The position numbers and the translations under genes are program-made. Below the pieces are notes generated by a model. That model ran no database searches and was not told the origin of the DNA. It was given only the letters and a program-made list of their open reading frames with translations. A stretch of DNA of 64,000 bases from Vibrio fortis (GTDB lineage Bacteria; Pseudomonadota; Gammaproteobacteria; Enterobacterales; Vibrionaceae): the NCBI RefSeq assembly GCF_000695685.1, contig NZ_JFFR01000018.1:1-64000 (forward strand), written 5' to 3'. This document shows, one piece after another, positions 45,814-55,985 of the stretch. How positions within the stretch are numbered: position 1 is the first letter of the stretch; the number at the start of each line of letters is the position of its first letter.

Positions 45814-45876
45814 ATTGGTAACGTCACTGGTATAGGAAGTACTGAGTGATGACTGGGTAAGATAAAGCAGAACACA

Positions 45877-47070
45877 ATGAGTGAAAAATTTGATGTCATC
45901 GTAATTGGCGCAGGTGCCGCTGGCCTAATGTGTGCCGCTGAAGCGGGCAAACGAGGTCGACGCGTGCTAGTGGTCGATCATGCCAAAAAGCCAGGTCGAA
46001 AAATTCTGATCTCGGGTGGCGGTCGCTGCAATTTCACTAACTACGACGTGTCTGCTAATAACTACCTATGTAATAACCGTCATTTCGTTAAATCAGCGCT
46101 TTCTCAGTACACCAACTGGGACTTCATCTCCATGGTGAGTAAATACGGCATTGAGTTTGAAGAGCGTGACCATGGACAGTTGTTCTGTGTGAATGACTAT
46201 ACGGCGAAAGATATCGTCAGCATGCTGCTCGCAGAGTGTGATGACGCTGGTGTTCAACAGCGCTACCGCTGTGATGTTCACTCGATAGAAAAAACCGAAG
46301 CAGGTTTTCAGCTGCACCTGAATACCGAGCAGGTTGAGTGTGAATCTTTGGTCGTTGCCACCGGTGGCTTGTCGATGCCGAAACTGGGTGCGACGCCATT
46401 TGGTTATAAGATCGCGGAACAGTTTGGTTTGTCTGTAATCCCAACGTGTGCCGGTCTGGTGCCTTTTACTCTGCATAAAGAGGATAAAGAGGATTTCGCT
46501 GAGCTATCTGGTATTGCGATCCCTGCAGAAATCACTGCGCAAGATGGCACTCTGTTCAAAGAAGCGCTGCTGTTTACCCATCGTGGTCTGTCGGGCCCTT
46601 CTGTTCTGCAAATCTCGTCTTTCTGGAAAGCAGGTCAAGCGGTTTCGATTAACCTAGTCCCTGAAGCGGATGTGGCTGAGCTGCTTGAGCGCTCACGCGA
46701 AAAGCATCCAAATCAAAGCCTTAAGAATACGCTGGCGAAAGTACTACCAAAGCGCCTAGTTGAGGCTCTAATCGAGCGCAAAGAGCTGCAAGACAAGCCA
46801 CTCAAGCAATTCAATGAAAAGCAACTGGCCGCGATTACAGAGCATTTAGAAAACTGGAAGATCGCGCCGAATGGCACTGAAGGCTACCGAACTGCTGAGG
46901 TCACGCTAGGTGGTGTCGATACCGATCATCTATCATCAAAAACCATGGAGTGTAAGACCGTATCAGGCTTGTACTTTGTTGGTGAAGTGATGGATGTTAC
47001 CGGTTGGTTGGGAGGTTATAACTTCCAATGGTGCTGGAGTTCTGGTTTCGCAGCAGGACAGTGGGTATAG
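45877..47070 (+). CDS. HI0933/YhiN-family FAD-dependent oxidoreductase
   Basis: A 397-aa flavoprotein. The FAD-binding motif is VIVIGAGAAGLMCAAEAGKRGRRVLVVDH, followed by the family signature GRKILISGGGRCNFTN and a C-terminal FAD segment GLYFVGEVMDVTGWLGGYNFQWCWSSGFAAG. Related enzymes have been described as aminoacetone or lipid oxidases/reductases; the true substrate is unclear. Length is normal for the family. Confidence 0.92.
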   Translation: MSEKFDVIVIGAGAAGLMCAAEAGKRGRRVLVVDHAKKPGRKILISGGGRCNFTNYDVSANNYLCNNRHFVKSALSQYTNWDFISMVSKYGIEFEERDHGQLFCVNDYTAKDIVSMLLAECDDAGVQQRYRCDVHSIEKTEAGFQLHLNTEQVECESLVVATGGLSMPKLGATPFGYKIAEQFGLSVIPTCAGLVPFTLHKEDKEDFAELSGIAIPAEITAQDGTLFKEALLFTHRGLSGPSVLQISSFWKAGQAVSINLVPEADVAELLERSREKHPNQSLKNTLAKVLPKRLVEALIERKELQDKPLKQFNEKQLAAITEHLENWKIAPNGTEGYRTAEVTLGGVDTDHLSSKTMECKTVSGLYFVGEVMDVTGWLGGYNFQWCWSSGFAAGQWV

Positions 47071-47367
47071 CGGTCTAATCGCAAGCTCCAACTGACACCT
47101 GCCAACCAGTTGAAGTGATGGGCAAAGCCGATGGAAAGGTTTTTTGCTCATCTGTTTAGCTCCCATACTCTCTTCTTCTTTCTTCGGACAATAGGTTTCG
47201 GTCATCGAATAATCAGCGCAACTCATTATTTAATAATAAGTATTTCAATTTCTGGTGAGGGTTAATGTGAGACATTTGACTTAGAACAGACGAAATATGA
47301 TTTAATATGGCGATAATGGCGTATATAATTTATTGAGTTAACAAACGGACGTAATAGGTATTGCTGA

Positions 47368-47853
47368 ATGCAAATTAAGAAAATGGACGCACCGCTCGAT
47401 ATGCAAATAGGTGCTAGATTTGATACGAAAAATCATGGTTACGTCACCGTTATCGAATACTACAATACCCATACTGTTATTGTTGCGTTTGAAAATACAG
47501 GTAATATTCGTGCTATTACAGCTGCGAAGTTACGTAGTGGTCAATTATCAGATCGATCTGTCCCACCTCAATCCACATTAGTAGGCGAGACCATTCAATC
47601 TCCTAAGCACGGTATTCTAACGATTACAGCGGTAGAATCTGGAAATATCGTGGTAATGGCAAATAGAGAAGGTGAAGAAGTTCGCATGCTGCTTGCTGCA
47701 GTACAAAAAATGCGAGACCGTGAAGAAGAGGATATTTCTGATAAAGAACAACCTAAAATGCCAACTTCTTTAAGCGCTCTGACCAAAAGAAATAAAAAGA
47801 CCAAAGACGTTAATAGCTTGCTTAAAAAAATGCTTACCGATTACGGGAAATAA
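47368..47853 (+). CDS. Small protein with two short beta repeats, unknown function
   Basis: A 161-aa protein. Two repeat-like units of about 40 residues are visible: GARFDTKNHGYVTVIEYYNTHTVIVAFENTGN (about 15-47) and GETIQSPKHGILTITAVESGNIVVMANREG (about 72-102). Short beta units with an NxGxxxV...VxF pattern occur in many phage and mobile-element proteins. The C-terminal half is charged and helical (KRNKKTKDVNSLLKKML). Base composition is more AT-rich than the flanks, including the 297-bp upstream region. It could be acquired DNA. Function not assigned. Confidence 0.65.
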   Translation: MQIKKMDAPLDMQIGARFDTKNHGYVTVIEYYNTHTVIVAFENTGNIRAITAAKLRSGQLSDRSVPPQSTLVGETIQSPKHGILTITAVESGNIVVMANREGEEVRMLLAAVQKMRDREEEDISDKEQPKMPTSLSALTKRNKKTKDVNSLLKKMLTDYGK

Positions 47854-47964
47854 CCTCAATTTTAATACTGAACTCCTATCATATACTCAGATCACACTTT
47901 ATATTTCATCTTATATTATTCCTCCGGTTTATATAAAATCACCTCTTCACTCTTAAGTGGTATC

Positions 47965-47990
47965 GACGATTAAATCGTCTTTTTCTTTAT
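47965..47990 (+). terminator. Terminator-like hairpin
   Basis: GACGATT / AATCGTC (effective stem GACGA/TCGTC) followed by TTTTTCTTTATTTT. It lies about 110 nt past the preceding gene. Confidence 0.6.
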
Positions 47991-47998
47991 TTTAACGA

Positions 47999-48039
47999 GA
48001 TCTGCATCACAAGGTCATTTTGGTTTTGTGATGGTGATC
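47999..48039. promoter_or_regulatory. Long imperfect inverted repeat before the PTS operon
   Basis: GATCTGCATCACAA and TTGTGATGGTGATC match inversely at 12 of 14 positions across a 13-nt spacer, about 95 nt before the EIIB gene. Each arm contains TGTGA or TCACA, half of a CRP site, so a CRP or local-repressor operator is likely. Confidence 0.5.
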
Positions 48040-48132
48040 TATTCTGTTTTTGGGGCTTTTCGATACTATTCTTATCAACAAATAAACGGAGACAATATAG
48101 TTTCCTATTAAAACCCTACAGAGATTTATATT

Positions 48133-48402
48133 ATGAAAAAGATTATGGTTGTGTGCGGAAATGGTCTTGGTACTTCTTTAATGATGGAGATGGCAGTTAA
48201 AGAAGTTGCGGGTAAAATTGGTTTGGAAGCTGAAGTTGATCATGAGGATTTATCTTCTGCAGCGTCAAGCACGGCTGATATTTGGGTAGCAGCAACGGAT
48301 GTGGCAAATCAATTATCTGAAGCAGGTAAAACAAACATTGTAAGCCTAGCAAATATCTTTGATAAAGCTTCAATTGAAGAGCAACTAAAAACTTTCATGT
48401 AA
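48133..48402 (+). CDS. PTS EIIB, ascorbate/UlaB type
   Basis: An 89-aa phosphocarrier. The phosphorylated Cys8 is in MVVCGNGLGTSLMMEMAV, close to the UlaB pattern. It accepts phosphate from EIIA and passes it to the sugar carried by EIIC. First of three consecutive genes EIIB-EIIC-EIIA; the next starts 11 nt later. Confidence 0.88.
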   Translation: MKKIMVVCGNGLGTSLMMEMAVKEVAGKIGLEAEVDHEDLSSAASSTADIWVAATDVANQLSEAGKTNIVSLANIFDKASIEEQLKTFM

Positions 48403-48413
48403 GGAAGTAAATA

Positions 48414-49670
48414 ATGGCTAATTTCTTTGAGTTCATGCTTGGCTTATTAAAAGAGCCAGCAATCATGGTCGGGTTAATTGCTTTTATTGGCTTAGTTGCA
48501 CAAAAGGCAGATGTATCAACCATATTAAAAGGCACCATTAAAACCGTTATGGGTTTCCTAATTTTAGGTTTTGGTGCTGGCGCTCTTGTTGGCGCACTAA
48601 ATAATTTTTCAGTGGTATTTACCGAAGCTTTCGGCGTAAGTGGTGTTATTCCAAATAACGAAGCAATTGTTGCATTAGCGCAAGAAGCCTTCGGTTATGA
48701 AATGGCATTGATTATGTTTTTCGCTTTCGTTGTGAATATTCTACTGGCTCGTTTCACTCCGCTTAAGTTTATTTTCTTAACCGGTCACCACACCATGTTC
48801 ATGTCGATGCTAGTGGCTGTGATCCTGTCTACGGGCGGCATTCAAGGCACGCTACTGGTTGCGATGGGCTCTGTGATTGTGGGCTCTCTGATGGTGATCA
48901 TGCCTGCACTTGCTCAGAAATACACTGAGAAGGTGATGGGTACCGATCAGTTGGCGATGGGTCACTTTTCTACCTTCTCTTACCTAGTATCTGGTTACAT
49001 CGGTAGCAAGTTTGGTGACACATCGAAGTCGACGGAAGACATCAACGTGCCTAAGAGTTTGATGTTCCTTCGCGATACACCGGTAGCAGTGGCAACAACC
49101 ATGGCGATCTTCTTCATGTTCGCGTCTATCTTTGCAGGCCCAACCTTTGTTGAGTCGGTATCGGGCGGTCAGAACTGGATTGTATTTACTTTCATGCAGT
49201 CACTTGTGTTTGCTGGTGGTGTGTACATTGTCCTGCAAGGTGTGAAGATGTTGATTGCTGAGATTGTTCCAGCATTCAAAGGTATTTCTGACAAACTGGT
49301 TCCTGGTGCACGCCCAGCGCTAGACTGTCCGATGGTATTCCCTGTTGCCCCTAACGCGGTATTGATTGGCTTCTTGTCTTCATTCGCTGCAGGTCTGATT
49401 GCAATGGGCATCCAAGGCATGTTCGATTGGACAATCATTGTCGCGGGTGTGGTTCCTCACTTCTTCGTAGGTGGTGCTGCAGGTGTTTACGGTAACGCAA
49501 CAGGTGGTCTACGCGGTGCGGTGCTAGGTGCCTTTACGCAAGGTCTGTGTATTTCGTTCCTACCAATGCTACTGCTTCCAGTACTAGGTGGTATGGGTCT
49601 TGAAGCAACAACGTTTGCTGACTTCGACTTCGGTGTTGTTGGTCTGATTCTAGGTTGGATTGTGTCATGA
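48414..49670 (+). CDS. PTS EIIC, ascorbate/UlaA type
   Basis: A 418-aa membrane permease with about ten helices, of the UlaA family (FMLGLLKEPAIMVGLIAFIGLVAQ, KFIFLTGHHTMFMSMLVAVIL, CPMVFPVAPNAVLIGFLSSFAAGL). It would carry L-ascorbate or a related compound into the cell during phosphorylation. AAGGAAG precedes the ATG. The stop overlaps the next gene by 4 nt (ATGA). UlaA is shorter than this in some genomes, but no domain looks missing here. Confidence 0.88.
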   Translation: MANFFEFMLGLLKEPAIMVGLIAFIGLVAQKADVSTILKGTIKTVMGFLILGFGAGALVGALNNFSVVFTEAFGVSGVIPNNEAIVALAQEAFGYEMALIMFFAFVVNILLARFTPLKFIFLTGHHTMFMSMLVAVILSTGGIQGTLLVAMGSVIVGSLMVIMPALAQKYTEKVMGTDQLAMGHFSTFSYLVSGYIGSKFGDTSKSTEDINVPKSLMFLRDTPVAVATTMAIFFMFASIFAGPTFVESVSGGQNWIVFTFMQSLVFAGGVYIVLQGVKMLIAEIVPAFKGISDKLVPGARPALDCPMVFPVAPNAVLIGFLSSFAAGLIAMGIQGMFDWTIIVAGVVPHFFVGGAAGVYGNATGGLRGAVLGAFTQGLCISFLPMLLLPVLGGMGLEATTFADFDFGVVGLILGWIVS

Positions 49671-50113
49671 GTATTTTAAAACTAACGGGCGATAACATCG
49701 TTATCTCAACAGAGCAGAACTTATCGGTTGATGCCGCACTAGAGATCACTTGTTCAAAGCTCATTGAAAGTGGCAAGGTAGAGCAATCTTACCTAGAAGC
49801 GATTCAACAGAAACACAAAGACATTGGCGCATACTATGTGCTGGCACCAAAGATTGCGATGCCACACGCGCGTCCAGAAGACGGTGTGAATGAAGCTTGT
49901 CTGCAGGTAACCGTATTTAAAAATGGCGTTGATCTGGAGTCGGAAGATAATGGTGAGGTGTACTTCTCTATTACTCTGGCGGCGATGGATTCAGATAGCC
50001 ATATTCAGACAATCATGGCGCTCTCTGAGCTGTTCCAAAACGATGATGATATTGATGCCATCATCGCTGCGAACACCAATAAAGAGATCGCGGACATCAT
50101 AGCAAAATACTGA
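49667..50113 (+). CDS. PTS EIIA, mannitol/fructose-UlaC type
   Basis: A 148-aa PTS_EIIA_2 domain protein. Phospho-acceptor His67 is in KIAMPHARPEDGV. It overlaps the EIIC stop by ATGA, so it is translationally coupled. No ulaD/E/F/G catabolic genes or UlaR-type regulator are nearby, so the substrate is uncertain. Confidence 0.88.
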   Translation: MSILKLTGDNIVISTEQNLSVDAALEITCSKLIESGKVEQSYLEAIQQKHKDIGAYYVLAPKIAMPHARPEDGVNEACLQVTVFKNGVDLESEDNGEVYFSITLAAMDSDSHIQTIMALSELFQNDDDIDAIIAANTNKEIADIIAKY

Positions 50114-50138
50114 TTGTTAACTCCTGCCCCCACTTGTC

Positions 50139-50165
50139 AAAAGGCCCTCATAACGAGGGCCTTTT
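50139..50165. terminator. Bidirectional terminator after the PTS operon
   Basis: AAAAGGCCCTC / GAGGGCCTTTT with a 5-nt loop, between converging genes. Confidence 0.9.
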
Positions 50166-50203
50166 CTTTGTCATTTCTATCAAATCGCGACTGTTCGAGC
50201 TAT

Positions 50204-51097
50204 TTAGACGCTTTTCCCCTTAGATAGCTTGAGTTGTTGAATCACTAAACCAGTAATGATCAGCACCAAACCGAATAAAGTGGATGGATGAATTTCTTCA
50301 CCAATGATGGTCGCGAGTAGCATCAATGAGATAAACGGTGATGCAAAAATCAGGTTACTGATACGCGCGGTGTTATTGGTGGATTTGAGTGCTGATAGCC
50401 ACAACACAAAGGTAATCCCCATCTCAAACAGGCCAACATAAGTGACTGCCATCCAACCTTTAGCGGTGATCTGACTAAAGCCTTGCCCTTCGTAAAGGGT
50501 TAAACCAATCGCAAATGGCAGTGCGACTAAAAAGCCGAGTAACACACCAACCACAGGATCGGCTTTGTTTTTGGTGTTTAAGATCCAGTAACCTGCCCAA
50601 AGTAGTGTCGATAACAGCGCTAAGCCAACACCAAGTGGGCTATCAAACTGCATCCCTAATACATCGCCCTTGGTCGCGATAACAACCACACCTAAGTAGC
50701 TAAAGGTACAAGCCACCCAGTCTTGCTTGCGAATTTTCTGCCCCAAGAAAACAGCAGCCATTAAGGTCAAGGTAATCGCCCAGCTGTAGTTGATGGCTTG
50801 AGCTTGAGAAGCTGGGAGCAGATCGTAAGCTTTGAATAGAATCAGGTAATAAGCCAGCGGATTGACGAGGCCGAGTAGCAAGTAATACCAAGGGTTAGCA
50901 AAAAAGGTGGTAGAGAGCTGAGAAAGCTTACCTTGGAAGTAACAGATAACGATCAGAGCAATCGAAGAGACAATGCTGGCAATGGTCAGCATTTGAATCG
51001 GTGAAAACTCAGCTAAGGTTAGCTTAAAGGCCGTGGCTACCGTAGACCAGAGTAGTACCGCGGAAAGGCCAAAGCCGAGGGCGCGACGTTCGTTCAT
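50204..51097 (-). CDS. EamA/DMT-superfamily transporter
   Basis: A 297-aa ten-helix inner-membrane protein with two EamA domains (about 5-140 and 150-290). It starts MNERRALGFGLSAVLLWSTVATAFKLTLAEFSP and is only distantly like the other EamA protein of this window. Likely a metabolite or amino-acid exporter; no substrate can be inferred. Divergent from rmuC. Confidence 0.86.
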   Translation of the reverse strand: MNERRALGFGLSAVLLWSTVATAFKLTLAEFSPIQMLTIASIVSSIALIVICYFQGKLSQLSTTFFANPWYYLLLGLVNPLAYYLILFKAYDLLPASQAQAINYSWAITLTLMAAVFLGQKIRKQDWVACTFSYLGVVVIATKGDVLGMQFDSPLGVGLALLSTLLWAGYWILNTKNKADPVVGVLLGFLVALPFAIGLTLYEGQGFSQITAKGWMAVTYVGLFEMGITFVLWLSALKSTNNTARISNLIFASPFISLMLLATIIGEEIHPSTLFGLVLIITGLVIQQLKLSKGKSV

Positions 51098-51233
51098 AAA
51101 AGCTCATCAAGTTGAATAGGATAGAATACGGACGCCTAGTCTATCTGTCGAAATTTAATACGGCAAACTGGACATTTATCCAGTATCAAAATACCATTTA
51201 ATGAGTTATTTCCAATTAGGCTAAGTTACTACC

Positions 51234-52766
51234 ATGCAATGGATTATCGAGCACCAAACGACCCTTATCGCAGCCGCTTCAACCGCGGTGATCAGCGGGG
51301 GCCTTGTCGGTTGGTGGATTAAACAGAAACTCTCATTTCAACAGCAGCTATTAGAGCAGCAGTTGGAGTCTGATCGTCAGTTGTATGAGTCGCAAACTAC
51401 ACAGCTTAAAGCTTCCTTGGTCGAGGCACAGCGAGAGCTGGATGAGCTCGATGATGAGCGTGATAAAGCCGCATTTGAGCTTAAACAAGCTCACGGTAAG
51501 GTTATGGCTGCAATGGAGAAGTTGCGCTATTTCGAAGCAGTCAAACAAGAGCGTCAGCAATACTTTGATGAGATAAATATTCTCAAAGATCAAAAGTCTG
51601 AACTTGAAGCTGAGCTACGTGAGCAGGAAGCACGTCACGACCAAGAGAACCTTGCTAACCACGAAAAGCTGCAGCTTCTGGAGCAAGCCGAAACGCGTTT
51701 GAAGCAACAATTTGAACATCTTGCTAACCAACTCTTTGAAGCGAAAACTGCAAAAGTCGATCAGCAAAACAAGCAGAGCTTAGAAGGTCTACTATCACCA
51801 CTTAAAGAGCAACTTGAGGGCTTCAAGAAGCAAGTCAATGACAGCTTTAGCCAAGAAGCCAAAGAACGTCACACCTTAGTCCATGAGCTTAAAAACTTGC
51901 AGCGCCTTAATGAAAGCATGACGCGAGAAGCGGTTAACCTGACCCAAGCGCTTAAAGGTGATAACAAACAGCAAGGTAACTGGGGCGAAGTGGTACTGGC
52001 GCGCGTATTGGCAGAGTCTGGTTTGCGAGAAGGACACGAGTATCAGACTCAGGTCAATCTACAAAATGAAGCGGGTAAGCGTTATCAACCAGATGTGATT
52101 GTTCACTTACCTCAAGACAAACAAGTGGTGGTCGATTCGAAAATGGCGCTAGTGGCGTATGAGCGCTACTTCAATGCTGAAACCGATGCTGAGCGTGATG
52201 CCGCACTGCGTGACCACTTAGTCTCACTGCGCGCGCACATTAAAGGCCTGAGCCAGAAAGATTACCATCAACTGAAAGGCATTCAGAGCCTCGACTATGT
52301 GCTGATGTTTATTCCGGTAGAGCCTGCATTCCAAGTAGCGATTCAGGCTGATCCGAGCCTAGTCAAAGATGCAATGGAGCAAAATATCATTCTTGTTAGC
52401 CCAACCACTCTGTTGGTGGCGCTGCGTACCATTGATAACCTGTGGCGCAATGAGCGTCAGAACCAAAATGCGCAAATTATCGCTGAACGTGCAAGTAAAT
52501 TGTACGATAAGCTGCGTTTGTTCGTAGATGATATGGAAGGCCTTGGTGGGGCGCTTGATAAAGCAAACCAAAGCTATCAAGGGGCAATGAATAAGTTGGC
52601 AACTGGGCGAGGTAACGTAATTCGCCAGGCCGAGAGCTTTAAACAGCTAGGGGTTGAAGTTAAGAAGCCGATCGCCGTTAGCCTGACAGAGCTCGCGCAA
52701 AACGAGGCTTTTTCAGAAAATGCCTCGTTAGTAGAAAGACAACCCGCTGAGGATAAAGTAAACTAA
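51234..52766 (+). CDS. rmuC: DNA recombination protein RmuC
   Basis: A 510-aa protein. An N-terminal membrane helix (TTLIAAASTAVISGGLVGWWI) is followed by a long coiled coil (about 30-185) and the RmuC nuclease-like domain (about 225-440: NWGEVVLARVLAESGLREGHEY, KQVVVDSKMALVAYERY, DYVLMFIPVEPAF). RmuC limits inversions at short inverted repeats and has been linked to phage-DNA defence. It lies upstream of ubiE as in enterics. Confidence 0.93.
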   Translation: MQWIIEHQTTLIAAASTAVISGGLVGWWIKQKLSFQQQLLEQQLESDRQLYESQTTQLKASLVEAQRELDELDDERDKAAFELKQAHGKVMAAMEKLRYFEAVKQERQQYFDEINILKDQKSELEAELREQEARHDQENLANHEKLQLLEQAETRLKQQFEHLANQLFEAKTAKVDQQNKQSLEGLLSPLKEQLEGFKKQVNDSFSQEAKERHTLVHELKNLQRLNESMTREAVNLTQALKGDNKQQGNWGEVVLARVLAESGLREGHEYQTQVNLQNEAGKRYQPDVIVHLPQDKQVVVDSKMALVAYERYFNAETDAERDAALRDHLVSLRAHIKGLSQKDYHQLKGIQSLDYVLMFIPVEPAFQVAIQADPSLVKDAMEQNIILVSPTTLLVALRTIDNLWRNERQNQNAQIIAERASKLYDKLRLFVDDMEGLGGALDKANQSYQGAMNKLATGRGNVIRQAESFKQLGVEVKKPIAVSLTELAQNEAFSENASLVERQPAEDKVN

Positions 52767-52772
52767 TCGACC

Positions 52773-52801
52773 GCAGCGCGCTCAAAGGCTTATTGCGCTG
52801 C
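52773..52801 (+). other. GC-rich hairpin between rmuC and ubiE
   Basis: GCAGCGC / GCGCTGC around a 15-nt loop, without a T-run. It may be an attenuator or stability element in the rmuC-ubiE transcript. Confidence 0.35.
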
Positions 52802-52831
52802 CGTTGAGGACTTACCAGGGTAGAGAACAGC

Positions 52832-53611
52832 ATGACGGACACCAGTGTGCAAACAAATACAGCAGTAGAATCAGAAACCACACACTTTGGTTTTGAAACA
52901 GTCGCAAAAGAAGAGAAAGTTGCGAAAGTTGCAGAGGTTTTTCACTCTGTAGCCGCGAAGTACGACATTATGAATGACCTGATGTCGGGTGGTGTTCACC
53001 GTCTATGGAAGCGCTTTACGATTGATTGCAGTGGCGTTCGCCCTGGTCAACGCATTCTAGACCTTGGCGGCGGTACCGGCGACCTAACCGCAAAATTTTC
53101 GCGCATTGTGGGTGAAAACGGTCACGTAATCCTTGCTGACATCAACAACTCGATGCTGAATGTAGGTCGCGACAAGCTGCGTGATAGCGGCATTGTTGGC
53201 AACGTTCACTACGTTCAAGCGAATGCAGAAGAACTGCCATTCCCAGATAACTACTTCGACTGCATCACTATCAGCTTCTGTCTACGTAACGTGACAGACA
53301 AGGACAAGGCTCTGCGCTCAATGTTCCGCGTATTGAAGCCAGGCGGTCGTCTATTGGTATTAGAGTTTTCTAAGCCAGTGCTTGAGCCACTTTCAAAAGT
53401 GTACGACGCCTACTCATTCCACCTGCTACCAAAAATGGGTGAGATTATCGCGAATGATGCGGATAGCTACCGCTACCTTGCTGAGTCGATTCGTATGCAC
53501 CCAGACCAAGAAACGCTGGAAGGCATGATGCAAGAAGCGGGTTTTGAAAATACTAAGTACTACAACCTAACCGGCGGCATTGTTGCTCTGCACCGCGGTT
53601 ACAAGTTCTAA
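52832..53611 (+). CDS. ubiE: Ubiquinone/menaquinone C-methyltransferase UbiE
   Basis: A 259-aa SAM-dependent methyltransferase for both ubiquinone and menaquinone synthesis. Family motifs: [19 protein letters not shown], the SAM site [16 protein letters not shown], and [35 protein letters not shown]. The usual DVAGGTGD reads DLGGGTGD. First of the ubiE-ubiJ-ubiB group. Confidence 0.96.
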   Translation: MTDTSVQTNTAVESETTHFGFETVAKEEKVAKVAEVFHSVAAKYDIMNDLMSGGVHRLWKRFTIDCSGVRPGQRILDLGGGTGDLTAKFSRIVGENGHVILADINNSMLNVGRDKLRDSGIVGNVHYVQANAEELPFPDNYFDCITISFCLRNVTDKDKALRSMFRVLKPGGRLLVLEFSKPVLEPLSKVYDAYSFHLLPKMGEIIANDADSYRYLAESIRMHPDQETLEGMMQEAGFENTKYYNLTGGIVALHRGYKF

Positions 53612-53651
53612 AACAGAACCCAAGTAAAATCGACAACGAATAACAAGATAC

Positions 53652-53679
53652 AACGGATAGGTTTCGGCTTATCCGTTTT
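53652..53679 (+). terminator. Hairpin between ubiE and ubiJ
   Basis: AACGGATA / TATCCGTT with a 10-nt loop, followed by TTC. Probably a weak or attenuating structure within the operon. Confidence 0.45.
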
Positions 53680-53696
53680 CAAAGGTAAGGACAGTC

Positions 53697-54302
53697 ATGC
53701 CATTTGACCCACTAGTAACGGCGGTTATCGAAACCTCTTTGAATACTCTCGTCAACGACGACCCAGATTTGGTTCGCCGTTTATCGCGTTTAAAGGGCCA
53801 GATCATTCAGGTGAATCTCAAAGAGCTCAATAAGACTCTGACATTTGTGTTTAGCCAACAGATAGACGTATTAGCGGATTACGAAGGGCAGCCAGACTGT
53901 TACCTCTCTTTGAACTTATCAGTACTTCCAGAATTACGTGAACAATCGAACATCACTAAGCTAATCAAGCAAGATAAGTTGATTCTTGAAGGTGATATTC
54001 AGTTGGCGCAGAAGTTTGCTCAACTGATGACAGACTGCAAGCCAGATCTTGAAGAGTGGCTATCGCGCGTGACGGGTGATGTTGTGGCACACACGTTAGT
54101 GCAAGGCGTGAAGAACGTTGGCGGTTTTGTCGCGTCTCAAGCCAACAAACACCAGAACCATTTCGCACAAGTACTGACGGAAGAGTGGAAGATCGCGCCG
54201 GCACCGCTAGAAGTCGCGCACTTCTGTGATCAGGTTGATGATGTAAAAAGCGCAGCAGCTCGCCTTGAAGCTAAATTGAACGCTCTATTGGAGAAAGCAT
54301 GA
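53697..54302 (+). CDS. ubiJ: Ubiquinone biosynthesis accessory factor UbiJ
   Basis: A 201-aa protein with an N-terminal SCP2 lipid-binding domain (about 10-115: [40 protein letters not shown]) and a C-terminal helical region. UbiJ binds ubiquinone intermediates and assembles the late Ubi complex with UbiK. Its stop overlaps ubiB by 4 nt, so the two are coupled. Confidence 0.94.
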   Translation: MPFDPLVTAVIETSLNTLVNDDPDLVRRLSRLKGQIIQVNLKELNKTLTFVFSQQIDVLADYEGQPDCYLSLNLSVLPELREQSNITKLIKQDKLILEGDIQLAQKFAQLMTDCKPDLEEWLSRVTGDVVAHTLVQGVKNVGGFVASQANKHQNHFAQVLTEEWKIAPAPLEVAHFCDQVDDVKSAAARLEAKLNALLEKA

Positions 54303-55933
54303 CTCCAACAGAACTGAAACGTCTTTATCATATTATTAAGGTACAGTTGGAGTACGGCCTTGACGAACTGATGCCTGAGCACCAGTTGACCAAAGCGCCG
54401 CTGCTGGCAAGAAAGTCTCTCTTTTGGCTCAAAAATCGCCATCAAGATAAAGAATTGGGCCACCGCCTGCGTTTAGCATTGCAAGAGCTTGGCCCTGTGT
54501 GGATTAAGTTTGGTCAGATGATGTCGACACGACGTGATCTGTTTCCTCCGCACATTGCGGATCAGTTAGCCCTGCTGCAAGACCAAGTGGCGCCGTTTGA
54601 CGGTGAGTTGGCCAAGCGCGATATGGAAAAGGCACTGGGTGGCAGTTTAGATAACTGGTTTACCGACTTTGACATTAAGCCATTGGCATCCGCATCCATC
54701 GCACAGGTGCATACGGCAAAGCTCAAAGATTCCGGTCGCGAGGTCGTACTTAAGGTAATTCGCCCTGATATTCGCCCTGTGATTGATGCAGATCTAAAAC
54801 TGATGCACCGAATGGCGCGTATAGTCGCCAAGTCGCTTCCTGAAGCACGTCGTTTAAAACCGGTTGAGGTGGTCAAAGAGTACGAGAAAACGCTACTCGA
54901 TGAACTCGATCTAAGACGTGAAGCGGCTAACGCAATTCAGCTGCGTCGTAATTTTGAAGGCAGTGAAGAGCTGTATGTTCCGGAGGTACTACCGGATCTG
55001 AGCAGTGAAACCTTGATGGTCTCTGAACGCATCTACGGTATCCAAGTATCGGATATCCCAATGCTAGAAGCCAACGGCACCAACATGAAGTTGTTGGCAG
55101 AGCGTGGTGTTTCGGTGTTCTTTACCCAAGTGTTTCGTGACAGCTTCTTCCATGCTGACATGCATCCGGGCAACGTATTCGTAAACCCAGAGAACCCAGA
55201 CAATCCACAATGGATCGGTCTTGATTGCGGCATTGTTGGCACGCTAAATGGCGAAGATAAGCGCTACTTGGCTGAGAACTTACTGGCTTTCTTCAACCGC
55301 GACTATCGCAAAGTGGCTGAGCTGCACGTCGATTCGGGTTGGGTGCCACGCGACACCAATGTTGATGATTTTGAGTTTGCGATTCGCATGGTGTGTGAGC
55401 CGATTTTCGCTAAACCGTTGGGCGAGATCTCGTTTGGCCATGTATTGCTAAACTTATTTAATACAGCAAGGCGTTTTGATATGGAGGTTCAGCCACAGCT
55501 GGTCCTGCTACAGAAGACCTTGTTGTACATTGAAGGATTAGGGCGTCAGCTCTACCCGCAGCTGGATTTGTGGGAGACGGCGAAGCCTTTCCTAGAAACT
55601 TGGATGATGAACCAAGTGGGTCCACAGGCAGTGATTAACGCTGTTAAAGACCGAGCGCCTTTCTGGGCAGAGAAACTGCCGGAATTGCCTGAGCTACTCT
55701 ACGACAGCTTGCGCCAAGGTAAAGCGATGAACCATCGAATGGACCAGCTTTATCAAGGTTATAGAGAAAGTAAGCGTCAGCAAGCGACAGGTAAATTTTT
55801 GTTTGGCGTTGGAGCAACTTTAGTCGTATGCTCCGCAATATTAGTTTCAAGCCCTTACGAGCAGCTATCTATGGGCTGTGGCATCGCAGGTGTCACATTT
55901 TGGCTGCTAAGTTGGCGAGCTTACCGCCGTTAA
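54299..55933 (+). CDS. ubiB: Ubiquinone biosynthesis kinase-like protein UbiB
   Basis: A 544-aa atypical kinase/ATPase. KxGQ motif in [11 protein letters not shown], Lys in [12 protein letters not shown], and the catalytic loop in [15 protein letters not shown] with DCGIVG for DFG. Two C-terminal membrane helices ([19 protein letters not shown] and the last ~20 residues) anchor it to the inner membrane. It supports ubiquinone synthesis, probably by extracting lipid intermediates. Length matches E. coli (546). Confidence 0.95.
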   Translation: MTPTELKRLYHIIKVQLEYGLDELMPEHQLTKAPLLARKSLFWLKNRHQDKELGHRLRLALQELGPVWIKFGQMMSTRRDLFPPHIADQLALLQDQVAPFDGELAKRDMEKALGGSLDNWFTDFDIKPLASASIAQVHTAKLKDSGREVVLKVIRPDIRPVIDADLKLMHRMARIVAKSLPEARRLKPVEVVKEYEKTLLDELDLRREAANAIQLRRNFEGSEELYVPEVLPDLSSETLMVSERIYGIQVSDIPMLEANGTNMKLLAERGVSVFFTQVFRDSFFHADMHPGNVFVNPENPDNPQWIGLDCGIVGTLNGEDKRYLAENLLAFFNRDYRKVAELHVDSGWVPRDTNVDDFEFAIRMVCEPIFAKPLGEISFGHVLLNLFNTARRFDMEVQPQLVLLQKTLLYIEGLGRQLYPQLDLWETAKPFLETWMMNQVGPQAVINAVKDRAPFWAEKLPELPELLYDSLRQGKAMNHRMDQLYQGYRESKRQQATGKFLFGVGATLVVCSAILVSSPYEQLSMGCGIAGVTFWLLSWRAYRR

Positions 55934-55985
55934 GCGGTAGACTTCCTTAATAATTTTTTTGTAGACAGACCCGAGGACAATGACA

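Noticed and set aside
55980..55985. TatA start two codons earlier.
   Set aside because: The GAGG is only 3 nt away from that ATG and homologues begin MGGIS.
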